A stretch of 64,000 nucleotides of DNA from Solanum dulcamara (lineage: Eukaryota > Streptophyta > Magnoliopsida > Solanales > Solanaceae): contig NC_077246.1 of NCBI RefSeq assembly GCF_947179165.1, positions 66,566,921 through 66,630,920 of the forward strand, in the 5' to 3' direction. The notes beneath the pieces are model-generated. The model ran no database searches. It had not been told where the DNA came from and saw nothing but the letters and a program-made list of their open reading frames with translations. The position numbers and the translations under genes are program-made. Below, piece after piece: positions 21,579-33,124 of the stretch (positions are counted from its first letter, which is position 1; each line of letters starts with the position of its first letter).

Positions 21579-21950
21579 TCAAGGTTTTTTAGGCACTTGA
21601 GGTATTTCTGGTTTTGCCAAAGTTGGCACTTCAGGCTTGGGAATGACAGGAATATCGAGTTTTGGCATCGTTGGAAGTTCAGTTGGCTTTGGGATTGGTG
21701 GAAACTTTGGCTCTGGAATTTCAGGAAATTCGGGCTTTGGCAGAGTTGGCAGCTCAGGTTTTGGAATTTCAGGGAATTCAGGCTTAGGCAAAGTTGGGAT
21801 TTCCGGTAAATGTGGCAATTCAGGCTTAGGAAGCTCAGGCAAAGTTATTTCAAGAATATGGCGTGCTTCTGCTTGAATTGCATAGTTGCTTGCTAACGAC
21901 AAAGTGATGAGTAATAACAAGAAAAAAGTTGGATTATGGTAATAAGCCAT
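21579..21950 (-). CDS. PELPK-repeat secreted proline-rich protein, copy 4
   Basis: 123 residues from the MAYYH start. An in-frame ATG nine codons upstream (21977) would add MFKNFSPST, but the paralogues all start at M(A/S)Y, and the extension would weaken the signal peptide. Signal core FFLLLLITLSLASNYAIQAEA, then RHILE and PELPK-type repeats, with a variant PEPKFPPIPKPTELPTMPK segment in the middle, ending PQVPKKP. Inferred cell-wall or apoplast protein. Its promoter is more diverged from copies 1-3 but keeps the TATA box and the 18-bp block. Confidence 0.88.
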   Translation of the reverse strand: MAYYHNPTFFLLLLITLSLASNYAIQAEARHILEITLPELPKPELPHLPEIPTLPKPEFPEIPKPELPTLPKPEFPEIPEPKFPPIPKPTELPTMPKLDIPVIPKPEVPTLAKPEIPQVPKKP

Positions 21951-22032
21951 TGTTGAAGGTGAAAAATTCTTGAACACTACTACTTTATTAATGCTTTAAT
22001 TCATGACTTAATTATGCTTCAGTCTGAACAAG

Positions 22033-22039
22033 TTATATA
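22033..22039 (-). promoter_or_regulatory. TATA box of PELPK4
   Basis: TATATAA on the minus strand, 83 bp upstream of the MAYYH start codon. Confidence 0.65.
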
Positions 22040-22101
22040 GATGTAAGTTGTGAAAAAATGAAACTTTGGTTGGTGGTTGGTTTGGAAAAATGTCTGTTGG
22101 T

Positions 22102-22119
22102 TCATCTTCTCAACAATAA
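22102..22119 (-). promoter_or_regulatory. Conserved 18-bp upstream block of PELPK4
   Basis: Exact copy of the shared block, 152 bp upstream of the ATG. Confidence 0.55.
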
Positions 22120-22130
22120 TAGTCCTAATT

Positions 22131-22929
22131 TTATATGTAACATCTAGCACATAAATTTTATATTGATCTTCCTACAAGATCAATACGTAAATGAGGTCTT
22201 CCCTAACAATGGATTGCCCCCCCCCCCACCCCCTAGTAAGTCATTTAACTTCTGGAATTAGGAGCGGATCCAGAGTGTTATACGTGTAATTTCAGGAATA
22301 CATAGTAATATTTATTTTTTCAAATCATGTATTACTCTTTAAAATATCCACTAGATATCTAAAAATATTTAAATGTGAACTTAGTTATTATTGTATACTA
22401 AATTGAGATCACAGTAAAAATGCAATGCATAAACTTCAATTTTTGTATCCACCTTTGGCGAGAATCAAGAAAACAGGACATAAAATATCATTTTTGTAGA
22501 GTACTTAATTATCTTATCATGTGTAATGAGCTAATTAATGATCAGTATTCATTGCGATAAATGTCATTTATAATTTTACCAGATAGCTTAAGGGATTACA
22601 TATATGATTAGAATTAAATGATTTAAATTAATTAATAATGTAAAAAATGAATTTAAAAGTAACTATCAGATAGTTAGAATAGGATTCACTCAAAGATTAT
22701 TCACCCAGTTTGAGAGAGTACCAAAATAATTGTCCAAAGACTTATGGGACTTTACCAAATCTCCTTTTAAAATATGGTGGAGGAAATATTTTTTGATAAA
22801 TTACAAGTAAGTTTATTATATATTTATTCTTCAAATATAACATTATTTATTTTACACGCTAGCTAGAACTAGCCAATATTTTCAAATACTCATCACACAC
22901 ATATAGGATCATTGAACATCATAATTTTT
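22131..22929. other. Intergenic between PELPK4 and MLP1, no gene seen
   Basis: Contains a poly-C tract around 22216-22233 and a GGAGCGGATCCAGAG...TTGTATCCACCTTTGGCG segment (about 22260-22460) that looks like a decayed short element. No coding frame. 22860-22929 is probably the MLP1 3' UTR. Confidence 0.4.
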
Positions 22930-24230
22930 CTATTTCTTGAGAAGGTGACCCTCTACGTCTTTGGTCACACCAATTAAATGACCCAAGAGAGCGAGGGGTT
23001 CTGGGGTATCTTCAGTTTTCTTCTCGTACACAAGTGTAAATGTAGTCCATTGATGCTCACAAGATGAAATAACAGTGAAGAAATTATACAACTCTAAAAG
23101 ATTTCCTCCAATCACTTTCCAAGTGATTGATTTCTTTTGAGGATCAATGGCTTCAAGCATAGTCTTAGCAAACATTTCTTTTCCATCTATTCATTAAGAT
23201 CAGAAAATGCAATAGATGTTACTCCCAATTCAAATCATCATACAAGAGCTAAACATATACAATCTAACATCTTCATCTTCTTTATTTTATTTTGCCTCTT
23301 TTATCATTTTCATTTTAATAAAAATGATCTGATGCTCGTGAAGATTGAAATGATGACTGAAGTAATTTTTCAGCAAAATGTTCGAAAAATATTTTGAGTT
23401 ATTTGATTTGTGAGTGAAAAATATAAGATGAAAATCAAATATTAAAGACTAGTAATATTTAATATTTTAAATTGATGAATGTGAGTTGATAAATCATAAT
23501 ATTTAACTTTTTAAGTGTTCGTTGGAGCAAGTAAAATAAAATTACAAGTTAAGATAGTATTAATTGAGGTAAATGACTCCAGCCTAGTAAAATAAGTTAC
23601 TTTTCCTTCTTTGATGCGAACTATTTTACTGAAATAATTAAGCATAATACATAAATATGTCCTTTAATTTGACCTCAATTTATATTTATATTCTCCAATT
23701 TTAGTTGTACACAAGTAGACACTTAAACTTTTATAAAGTTGAACAAATAGAGACACACGTCCTACGTGGCATCCTACATGTATTATGCCACGTAGAACTC
23801 ATGTGTATATTTGTTCAACTTTATATAAGTTAAAATGTTCACTTGTGCACATTCAATATTGGAGGACATAAATGTGAAATGGGGTCAGGTCAAAAGACAT
23901 ATTTATGTATTATGCCATCAACTAACTTTTTCACAGAATAAATTTTCTTGAATAATGACCTTCGTGAAGTGAAATACACCTAAATATAGAAAATTGATGC
24001 AAGCAAATAATATTGACAGCAAGAGAGGAGAAATGTATGTTACCTTCAATATATTTCCAACTAGCAACCGAATTAATCTTTCCAATTTCACCTTCATGAA
24101 TCTCAAAATGATTGATCCTACTAGGGGTTATGTTGGGTAGATGATGAGAATTGGTGTGAAAAATATCATGAATCGAGTGTCCTCCACACTTCACCTCCAT
24201 TGAAGCAATCAACTTCCCTTTCACACCCAT
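22930..24230 (-). CDS. Major latex protein-like (MLP), Bet v 1 superfamily, two exons
   Basis: Exon 1 is complement 24044-24230 (187 nt) and exon 2 is complement 22930-23186 (257 nt); GT donor at 24043-24042 and AG acceptor at 23188-23187, phase-1 intron. The spliced product is 147 aa, the usual MLP size (about 145-155). Exon 1 has MGVKGKLIASMEVKCGG and the HDIFHTNSHHLP and FEIHEGEIGKI motifs. Exon 2 starts DGKEMFAKTMLEAIDPQKKS and ends TKDVEGHLLKK. MLPs are cytosolic Bet v 1-fold proteins with a hydrophobic pocket; the ligand here is unknown. The exon boundary falls at the same codon as in the MLP at 56175. Several usually conserved positions differ (SVASWKYIE where the other copy has SVNFWSYTH), so it is a diverged paralogue. 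No disabling lesion is seen. Confidence 0.85.
23642..23916. mobile_element. MITE inside the MLP1 intron
   Basis: GCATAATACATAAATATGTCC at left and GGCATATTTATGTATTATGCC-type end at right (left arm complementary to 23897-23916). 275 bp of the 857-bp intron. Belongs to the GGCATAATACATAAA family. The target duplication is decayed. Confidence 0.8.
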
Positions 24231-24302
24231 ATTTTCTTTTCCTTGTAATAGCAATAAGGTTCGGAAAGAAGTTGGTTAGGAAATGTTTAAAACTTGTAGC
24301 TC

Positions 24303-24308
24303 TTTATA
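24303..24308 (-). promoter_or_regulatory. TATA box of MLP1
   Basis: TATAAA on the minus strand, 73 bp upstream of the ATG. The MLP at 56175 has a TATA box at the same spacing. Confidence 0.6.
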
Positions 24309-24677
24309 GATTTTAAATATGGGATAAGGCATAAGTCTCCTACTAAATTATGATCAAAATCACATCGACACACATTTATTTAACTAGGGTCCTATTACCC
24401 TCTCCCCCCCCCCAAAAAAAAATTATTTTAAAATAAAAATAAATAAATCCTAAAATTAAAGCTGACGTCGAATAGAGAGTGTACACACTCTCTTGAAGAC
24501 AAGTGAACAAAGAAAAAAATTTAGATACATGTCCTTTTTTAATTGGTCTATTTATAATTAGTTAGTACACATAATCATTGACATTAAAACTTATACATAT
24601 TAATTATTTTCATTTCTTTCTTTGTAAAATTTTATTTTCCTCCTCACTTTAAACTTTTTAATTTTTTTCTCTATTTT
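24309..24677. other. MLP1 upstream region, no gene seen
   Basis: Contains a poly-C/poly-A stretch at 24403-24422. 24673-24677 (ATTTT) is the left target duplication of the outer LTR. Confidence 0.4.
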
Positions 24678-25312
24678 TGTCACGATCCGAAATTAGGTGT
24701 GATGACACTTGTTCTATCCCACCAGGACAAGTCAGCCTAAATCCTACAATTTTGGAAAATAACAAGAAAATAAGTAATAGATGAGATAAACAAATGCGGA
24801 AGACGTTAACAATCTCAAATAACTCCCATAATTTGATTGTCATGTGTACAAGCCGCTAATAAAAACATAATCAAAAGATCGATACAAGTCTCATAATCTC
24901 AAATAGAACAAAATATAAGTAAAGGGAGAAGAGAGACGTCAATCAGCTACCTTTCAAGATCTCCTCAAAGCCTCGATGAACATGAAGAAACTTTATATAA
25001 CTCACAGTCTGGGCTTGAAACCTACACAAATGTAGAAGTAAGGAGTGAGTACTAACAATACGGTACCCAACAAGTAAATTATTAAGATAAGGTAAATCTA
25101 ATAGAACACGGAAACTCCTTTCACCCTAACCGAACCTCCATAAGTATAACCTGCATAGAAATCAGCCCAACCTAGAGTTCACAATGCACAGTTCAAATAA
25201 CTTCCACAATCTCAGTTCAATTGTTACAAATTACAAGTATCACACAGGTCAATCACAAGAATCAAGTATATCACACACAGAGATGTAAGGATGCTTATGC
25301 ACTGTCAATAAT
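24678..25312 (-). mobile_element. Outer solo LTR (family F2), left part
   Basis: Starts TGTCACGATCCG and is homologous to the start of the LTR at 43038. It is interrupted at 25312 by another LTR and resumes at 35041. The whole is flanked by ATTTT at 24673-24677 and 37048-37052. Confidence 0.88.
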
Positions 25313-27397
25313 TGTCATGATCCGATTCCTAAGGTCATGATGATATCTACTAACCCATTGGTAGGTAAGACAACCCGTAAACCCCAGAACTTCAAGTAAT
25401 GGGTTTGAGGGGAGAAACTAAATAAGAGTGGCGAATTATAAAGATAAGCAGAAAGAATAAGCGGAAGTAAACCAAAATATGATATAAATAACAAAAGATC
25501 CCTCTCAGAACCTGGAAATCACAAGTACAGAGATGCTATAAAATAAAATATGAGTACAAGTCCCGAAAGTGGATCAAAAATATATAACAACAACTGGCTA
25601 GTCTCAAAAGCAAAAGACGGGCATCCATACTGAAGGAAACAAAAATGATTTGAAAATGCCAAGTGCTCATCCTAGTCTCCGAAGCTGATGCAATAGGCTC
25701 GATCTATCCATGGCGGTAGCTGGTGCTCAGTCCTGCATCATGAAAGTAGATGCAGAGTGTAGTATGAGTACCAAGACAACAGGTACCCAGTAGGCATCAT
25801 GGGCCGACTGAGCAGAAAAGATAAAAACAATATGAAAAAAAGGAATAAGCCTAAAAAGGAATCAACATAAGCCTCTAAAGTGAAAAAAGTATTGTCTATG
25901 AGAACTACAGCTAACTATACCCAACTGGTCCCCTATAAGCCCAGCAAGGACACTCGTGTGCAAGTTAAATAAAAACCTGGACGAACCCCCATAAGCCCGC
26001 CGAGTACATAGAATAGCTACAACTATCAAGGTTGGGAACCAAGAATCTGCAACATCATGAATTGAAGAACTGTATCATTTCAGAACCCAGAATCTCCAAG
26101 AGTCAACGAATAAGTGGTGCCTTAGGGGTCGAGGTCGAGATTGGGACCCAGATGCTTGCCTGAATGTCCAACAAGGCCAAGGCCAAGATTGGATACCTGG
26201 ATGCTTGTCATAATACATCGGTGCAGTCGCGGCTGAGACTGGGTACCCATATGCTCGCCATAACACATTGATATGATTGAGGCCAGGAATGGGTACCCAA
26301 ATGCTCGTCATACTAGCAAATTGGCAGAGGTCGGGGCTGGGTACCAGGATGCTCTCCAATAATTTAGAACAAAGGTCGAGACTAGGTACTCGGATGCTCG
26401 CAGGTCATTTAGCCCATGTTGCCAAATATTCTCCTTTCCAACTAGACAATAACAGTACCAAGAATCTCCTCCCCAATGTGCCAACTGATATGCCGCCAAA
26501 ACTTGAACCAGAGTCAAAGCCAAATAGTCACGAAATCTAGTATTACCGATGCATCTCGAAGTCATGATTATACCGAGTTATGTATGAGGGTTTTATTAAG
26601 AGCAAGGGTATCGTCTAGCTAAGGTCAACTATCATGAACTAGTTCTCTACACCATTCTACAGGGATCTAAGTCCGCTGAAGCGACGCCGGGGCAACTAAA
26701 GGAGGTTTATAACCTATATTAAGGCCAACATACTCCACAATATCAACAACATGCTCATTCAACTCTCCTAACAATACCGACAAATAACGATAAGATACAC
26801 ATGCTTCCAGATACCTGAAAACCCGATAAAAAGTCTAAACATGATGTATAACACCTAAGATATATAGATAATCTACCTAATCCAAATTCCATTAATTTCA
26901 ACATGATTTCACACATTCCATCTCAATCTATAGAAAGGAAAGTCATAGCCTACATGTTGGCTAAACACGCGAGCTCCAAATAACTGTGTCGAAGCTTTCC
27001 CTTTTGAACAGCCTCGAAATGCTGCTATGCTTCCAAAAACAGAATTACAATGTCATTATGGTCATTTAAACACTAATTTCATAATTTTCGGAAATGAATC
27101 AGTTTTGGAGTCTAAAATTAGAGATGTAGGACTCGTGTCTGAAATTTCAAAAGTGACCTTGAAAATAGGTTCCAAATGTCACCCTATACTCACAAATCAA
27201 CAGTATAACATAATTCGGGATGGGAAACTATGCGGGAAGAGCATGCAACCATAATTCACAGCTTCTTGATCATCTAATTTTGAAACATCAAGACCCTTCC
27301 AACCCAAACAAATTATACTATAATGATTCTTGCAAAAATCCCCATAATCTAGCCTCAAAAATCACTTAAATCGGGTTTAAATCGATCAAGCTACAAC
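25313..27397 (-). mobile_element. Inner LTR (family X), left part
   Basis: Starts TGTCATGATCCGATTCC. The outer LTR is split by ATAAT at 25308-25312 and 35036-35040, so this LTR inserted into it. It is itself interrupted at 27398 by the F1 gypsy element and resumes near 34735, ending GTGTCATTACA at 35035. It contains a minisatellite at 26130-26402. No coding capacity. Confidence 0.8.
26130..26402. repeat. Minisatellite in LTR X, about 5 units
   Basis: Units of roughly 50-60 bp built on a GAGACTGGGTACCCATATGCTCG-like core with heavy divergence. Core occurrences are at about 26143, 26192, 26247, 26290, 26337 and 26383. Confidence 0.75.
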
Positions 27398-29820
27398 TGT
27401 CACGCCCCGAAAGGGTACCCTCGGCGTGGCCGGCACTCGAAAGCCATTTCTGGCCTTCAAGCGAACCACCTGATCTAGTCACACTTTCATTCAATCACAT
27501 TCTCTCAGCAAAAGACTCAATCATAGAAATATTATACATAGTTTAGGGCTGAAGGCCAAACAACTATCAAATTAACAAACAGTTATAATAGAACTATTCA
27601 AAAGAATAATTCAACATTTCCACACTCTGGTCTATGAAGCCTCTATCAACAATTTGGGAGGTGCTAATGACAAGCCCATGGCTATCAACAATCAAAATAA
27701 AAAAGACAAAACAAAGCTGTAAAGAAGATCTCGGCATCCTCCGGAAACTAGGAGGACTCACCAACTAGCTGGGAGTGAGTAGATCTTCAATGGTGCGCCG
27801 GTTGATGATCTCTAGTACCTGTCTGTGCATCATGAAATGATGCAGGCCAAATGGCGTTAGTACATGGAATGTACGAGTATGTAAAATGGCCGAATGAAAC
27901 AACGTCAGAAAAGACCAAATCAACTCGAGAATCTCAACTCAGAAAGAAGAACAACTCAATCAAGCGCCCTAAGTCTAAACAAGAATATGATTTAAACGGG
28001 ACCCAATCACATACAATTCAATTCAATCCGACTCAGAGTACTATCAAGACCTATATCGGAGTTTCTCTTATCCGACAACCATCACTTATGAGCCAGTGAC
28101 AGTACAACAAACCGACGTTGTTGCCACGTCCATTCATACTTTGCCAGGGTATGAACGAATCAACCAATCATGGATCCAATCCAACCAAGTCCTATAATAT
28201 CATGACAATAATTTTGGGGAAGCATCCGACTTTAACGGTTGAATCCCCTCCTACGTTTGACGGCGTAGTTATTGGATTCAAGTTATTACTTACTCTTACC
28301 CAATTCGGTGCTCGATACTCCTCCCAAGAACCAATGCTCAAAAAACTCCATCCAATCAACTCAATCAAATCACATCAACAAGTTTCATTTAGGACCTTGC
28401 CAACTCATCAACTCTATCACAATCAAACATCTCTCAATCATACTATCCGATCAATCCCAAACATATCTTTCAAGAGTAAATTAAATGTACATTTATAGCA
28501 ACATACAAACATATCCAATCATTCCTCTATTCATTTAACACATCTTTGGAACTCATCTCAACTCCAAGGTTTTAAACCAACAATTCAAGGTGAACAACCT
28601 ATTAAGCAAATTAACACATTTAACATAATCAATCATGATTAAGAAAATCAATAGAGTATGTTTAACAACCCAACTCATACTAACATGGAGGTTTTTTTTA
28701 GAAATTTCTTGGCTCAACAACATCAACATAACAAGAATCAAATTAATAGATGGCATGACTTATTTGGACACAAGCCTATCAAGAAACTCCATTCTTATGA
28801 ACATTTAACCTCAAGAAGTATGGGGCACATGGGTGGACTCAACCCATGTTTTGAGTAGCCTTACATACCTTATAAAGACTTTAGAGGAACCTTGATGTTA
28901 GGTCTTCAATGGAAGGCTTGAATTCTTAAAACTCTTGAAGGCACCAAGGATTTGGAGAAGAAGAAAAAGAAAAGAGGGAAATATTAGGGCTTAGAGAGAG
29001 TGAGAGAAGGACTAAAAAATGATCCCAAAATGTCCAAGGATAGTATATATATAATTTGAGGAAATACCCAAATTGCCCTTTCTCCAAAAATCTAGAAAAT
29101 AGGCCAAAAACACCCTTGGCGCGATAGTGGCGCATCGCGCCACTGCAGCGCCAAGTTAAATAGGCTTAAAAAACCCTACAATCCAATAGTGGTGCATCGC
29201 GCCAGGGACCAAACTACTGAGGCTATTTTATGGCGCGATAGTGGCGCGTCACGCCCTTACAGCACCAAGCCTAAGTTTTCTGGGTTCTGGAAAATAGGCT
29301 TGAAAACCCTGCACATCTCGTAGTGGCGTGCCGTGCCAGGAACCAAACTACTGAGGCTTGTTCCTGGCGAGGTAGTGGCACATCGCGCCACTACAGCGCC
29401 AAGCCCAGATTTCCAGCAGTTGCAACCCAGGCCTGAAATTCCTGTCGTGCTAGTTCGTCTTAGGATAGTCATAACTTTTGACTCCGAATTCCAAAAATTA
29501 CGATCTTAGCAGCGTTGGAAAGAAGACTCGAAGACCTTTAATTTAATAGGTTAGGAGCCACCCAAATCATCATATCTCAAAATATATGGTCATTAGAAGT
29601 CGACCCCTTATACAAACTCATATTATAACTTAGCCACGATGAATCCTTTGAACTTAGCTTGCTCCTAGGGGTCCTTTGTGACCCCACATCACCTCTAACA
29701 CTCTTTAATTACTCAGGGACTCATCCTAACTCATGCATATATTTCACAATAGTCGAGTTCGATCCTACACGTATATAAGAAGGGTCCGAATCTTTGTGAA
29801 GAATTTTAGGGGGTGTTATA
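27398..29820 (-). mobile_element. 3' LTR (family F1) of the gypsy element
   Basis: On the plus strand it runs TGTCACGCCCCG to GGGGTGTTATA; read on the minus strand it is homologous to the solo LTR at 5884-9026 end to end. GGCGCGAT and ATCGCGCC words lie at 29115-29400 just upstream (in element sense) of an AATTATATATATAC TATA-like stretch at 29043-29056. Confidence 0.88.
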
Positions 29821-29834
29821 TTTTCTCCCCCTTG
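29821..29834 (-). other. Polypurine tract of the gypsy element
   Basis: AAGGGGGAGAAAA-type run on the minus strand directly before the 3' LTR start, the expected second-strand primer. Confidence 0.7.
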
Positions 29835-29935
29835 GGATCATTCGTCCTTGAATAACAAGTAACCAAGGATGGACTTGGGGTACAAATCACAATCAGAAAT
29901 CATTCATTCAACCAATTAAATTCTCAAATAAATTA

Positions 29936-32900
29936 CTATCCAAACTCAAAATGCACAAATGAATTCAAGTCAAGAAAATGTACATTACCTTCAACATTCT
30001 CATCGGTAGGCACGAATAGATGTGGATATTTAGATTTCATATCTTCCTCCGCTTCCCATGTGGCTTCCTCAATAAGCTGATTTCTCCACAGGACTTTGAT
30101 TGAGGCGATCTCTTTGTTCCTCAATTTGCGAATTTGGCGATCAAGAATTTGGACCGAAACCTCTTTATAGGATAAGTTATCCTTAATTCCAATACTATCA
30201 ATTGGGACTATCAATGTGGGATCACCTAAGCACTTCTTCAACATCGAAACGTGAAATACCGAATGAATAGAGGCGAGCTCCAGGGGTAACTCCAACTCAT
30301 AGGCGACACTCCCAATCCGTCTTGCAATCTGGTAAGGACCAATGTAGCAAGGATTAAGCTTCCCCTTCCTTCCAAACCTCATGACACCCTTCATGGGTGA
30401 CACTTTCAAGTACTCCCAATCATCCACCTCAAACTCTAAGTCTCTCCTCCTCACATTGGTGTAGATTTTTGGCGGCTTTGGGCTATCTTTAGCCTATCTT
30501 GAATAACTCTCACCTTCTCCACAGCTTGGTGAACAAAATTAGGCCCAATCAATTCAACTTCACCAACCTCAAACCACCTAATGGGATATCTACACCTCCT
30601 TCCATACAAAGCTTCATAAGGAGCCATTTGAATGCTTGCATGATAGCTATTATTATATGCAAACTCTATGAGAGGTAAGTGATCATCCCAATTTCCTTTA
30701 AAGTCAAGCACACAAGCCCTCAACATATCCTCCAATGTCTGAATAATGCGCTCTACTTGGCCATCCATTTGGGGATAAAAGGTCGTACTAAGGTTCACAT
30801 TTGAACCCAGTCCCTTCTAGAAGGATTTCTAAAATTGGGAAGTGAATTGAGCTCCTCGGTTTGAGATGATAGACAAGGGGACCCCATGCAATCTGACGAT
30901 CTCCTATATATATAATTTTGCATAATCTTCTATGGTGTCAGTAGTCTTAACTGCCAAGAAGTGAGTTGATTTCGTCATTCTATCCACAATCACCCAAATC
31001 GAATTATGTTGCTTTCGGGACCTCGGCAAACCTGTAATAAAGTCCATGTTGATCATCTCCCATTTCCATTCCGGAATCTCTATATTTTAAGCTAAACCGC
31101 ATGGTATTTGATGCTCAACTTTCACCTGTTGGCAATTCAAGCACTTGGAAACAAATTCCGCAATGTCTCTCTTCATCCCACTCCACCAATAGACTTCCCT
31201 CAAGTCATGATACATCTTTGTAGAGCCAGAATGAATAGAGTATTTGGAACTATGTGTTTCGTGCATAATCCTTTCTCAAACATTATCGACATCTGGTACA
31301 AACAATCTATTTTGGTACCTCAACACACCATCTCCCCCTTTGGTAAAAACCATCACCTCTTGTTTGTAAACAACTTCCTTCAATTGGAGAAGGATAGGAT
31401 CCTGATCTTGTTTCTCCTTTACCACTGCCACAAGTGAGTATGCAGACCCTTCTTGAATATTAACTCCACCTTCATAGTTCTCTTCAAGATGAACCCCAAA
31501 TCGAGTTAATCTATGTACCTCCTTCGCCAATTCTTTCCTTCCCTCCTCTATATGGGTAGTGCTACCCATAGACAACCTGCTAAGAGCATCAGCAACAACA
31601 TTAGCTTTACCTGGATGGTAGAGGATGCTCATATCATAGTCCTTGAGTAGCTCAAGCCATCTCTTTTGTCTCAGGTTGAGTTCCTTCGGCTGAAGACGTA
31701 TTGTAAACTCTTGTGATCGGTGAACACATCAACATGCACTCCATACAAGTAGTGGCGCCAAATTTTAAGCGCAAATACCATAGCTGCCAGCTCAAGGTCA
31801 TGAGTTAGGTAATTTCTCTCATGAACCTTAAGCTGTCTTGAAGCATAGACTATCACATTTTCTCTCTGCATCAACACACAGCCCAAACTAATTCTAGATG
31901 CATCACAATAAATCACAAAACCCTCTGTTCCATTGGGCGAAGTTAGAAGAGGAGCAGTGGTTAGCTTGGTCTTTAATTTTTGGAAACTCTTCTCACAAGC
32001 ATCGAACCATTGGAACTTAGCCTTCTTTTGGGTCAGCTTGGTCAATGGTGATGATATAGATGAGAATCCCTCTACAAACCTTCAATAATAGCCGGCCAAA
32101 CCCAAGAAGCTTCTTATCTCTGTCGGGGATGTGGGTCTGGGCCAATTTTTCACTGCCTCAATCTTCTGAGCATCAACCTGAATACCATCTCTAGAAACAA
32201 TGTGGCCTAGAAAAGCCACTGATGCAAGCCAAAATTCACATTTGGAGAACTTTGCATACAATACTTATTCCTTCAAAGTTTGCAAGACGACTCTAAGATA
32301 ATGGGCGTGCTCCTCCTCATTCTTGGAGTAAACCAAAATATCATTTATGAATACAATCACAAACATATCAAGATATGGTTTAAATACTCGGTTTATGAGA
32401 TCCATAAAAGGTGTGGGGGCATTATTCAACCCAAAGGACATCACCAAGAACTCAAAATAGACATAGCGGGTCCGAAAAGCTATCTTCGGGATATCACACT
32501 CCCTCACCTTCAACTGATGGTAGCCCGATCTTAGGTCTATCTTTGAGAAACAGGTAGCACCCTGAAGTTGATCAAATAAATCATCTATTCTAGGGAGAGG
32601 GTATTTGTTCTTTATGGTGACCTTGTTCAGATGCCTGTAATTAATACACATTCTAAGGGACCCATCTTTCTTTTGCACGAATAGGACAGGAGCACCTCAT
32701 GGTGAGACACTCGGCCTAATGAATCCCTTATATAACAAGTTTTTCAACTGTTCCTTTAACTCTTTCAACTCAACCGGAGCCATTCTATATGGAGGGATAG
32801 AGATAGGCTGGGTATCTGGAAGAACATCAATTCCAAAGTCGATCTTCCTATCGGGAGGGACTCCAAGCAGATCTTCAGGAAAGACCTCAGGAAACTCATT

Positions 32901-33124
32901 GACAATCGGGACTGACTCAAAGGATGGAGACTCAACATTGTTATCTCTCACTTGGACGATGTGATAAATACACCCTTTTGAGATTACCTTCCTGGCCCTA
33001 AGGTAGGAAATAAACTACCCTTAGGCACGACAGGACTACCCTTCCACTCTATGACAGCCTCATTCGAGAATTTGAACTTGACAATCTGAGTCCTACAATC
33101 AATAGAGGCATAACATACATAAAG
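29936..33124 (-). pseudogene. Gypsy pol: reverse transcriptase, RNase H, integrase, chromodomain
   Basis: The reverse transcriptase runs 32951-32265 with one internal stop near 32696. It has [32 protein letters not shown] and [12 protein letters not shown], but the catalytic box reads FINDILVYS, the first Asp of the usual FIDD being Asn (codon 32343-32345). RNase H is at 32045-31671 with [13 protein letters not shown] and FTDHKSLQY. Integrase runs from about 31632 to 30451: an H2C2-type [10 protein letters not shown]...CQQVK zinc region, MDFITGLP, SIISNRGAQF (usual Asp replaced by Asn at 30859-30861) and [17 protein letters not shown]. The C-terminal frame 30454-29936 carries the GPYQI module and a chromodomain (VQILDRQIRKLRNKEI...VLWRN...TWE), which in chromoviruses targets integration to heterochromatin. 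It cannot be functional. Confidence 0.9.

Larger units (their letters stand above)
18701..22130. repeat. Segmental duplication block B (contains PELPK4)
   Basis: Collinear with block A. Private insertions here are a MITE (19132-19460), a hAT-like element (19621-20265) and a Stowaway-like MITE (20664-20907). A GGGGCGGAGCC-type repeat (about 20935-21118) is shared with block A (about 16993-17131) and so predates the duplication. Confidence 0.85.

Noticed and set aside
26075..26565. Overlapping frames of 85-94 aa on both strands at 26.1-26.6 kb
   Set aside because: They arise from the minisatellite in LTR X, which happens to avoid stops.
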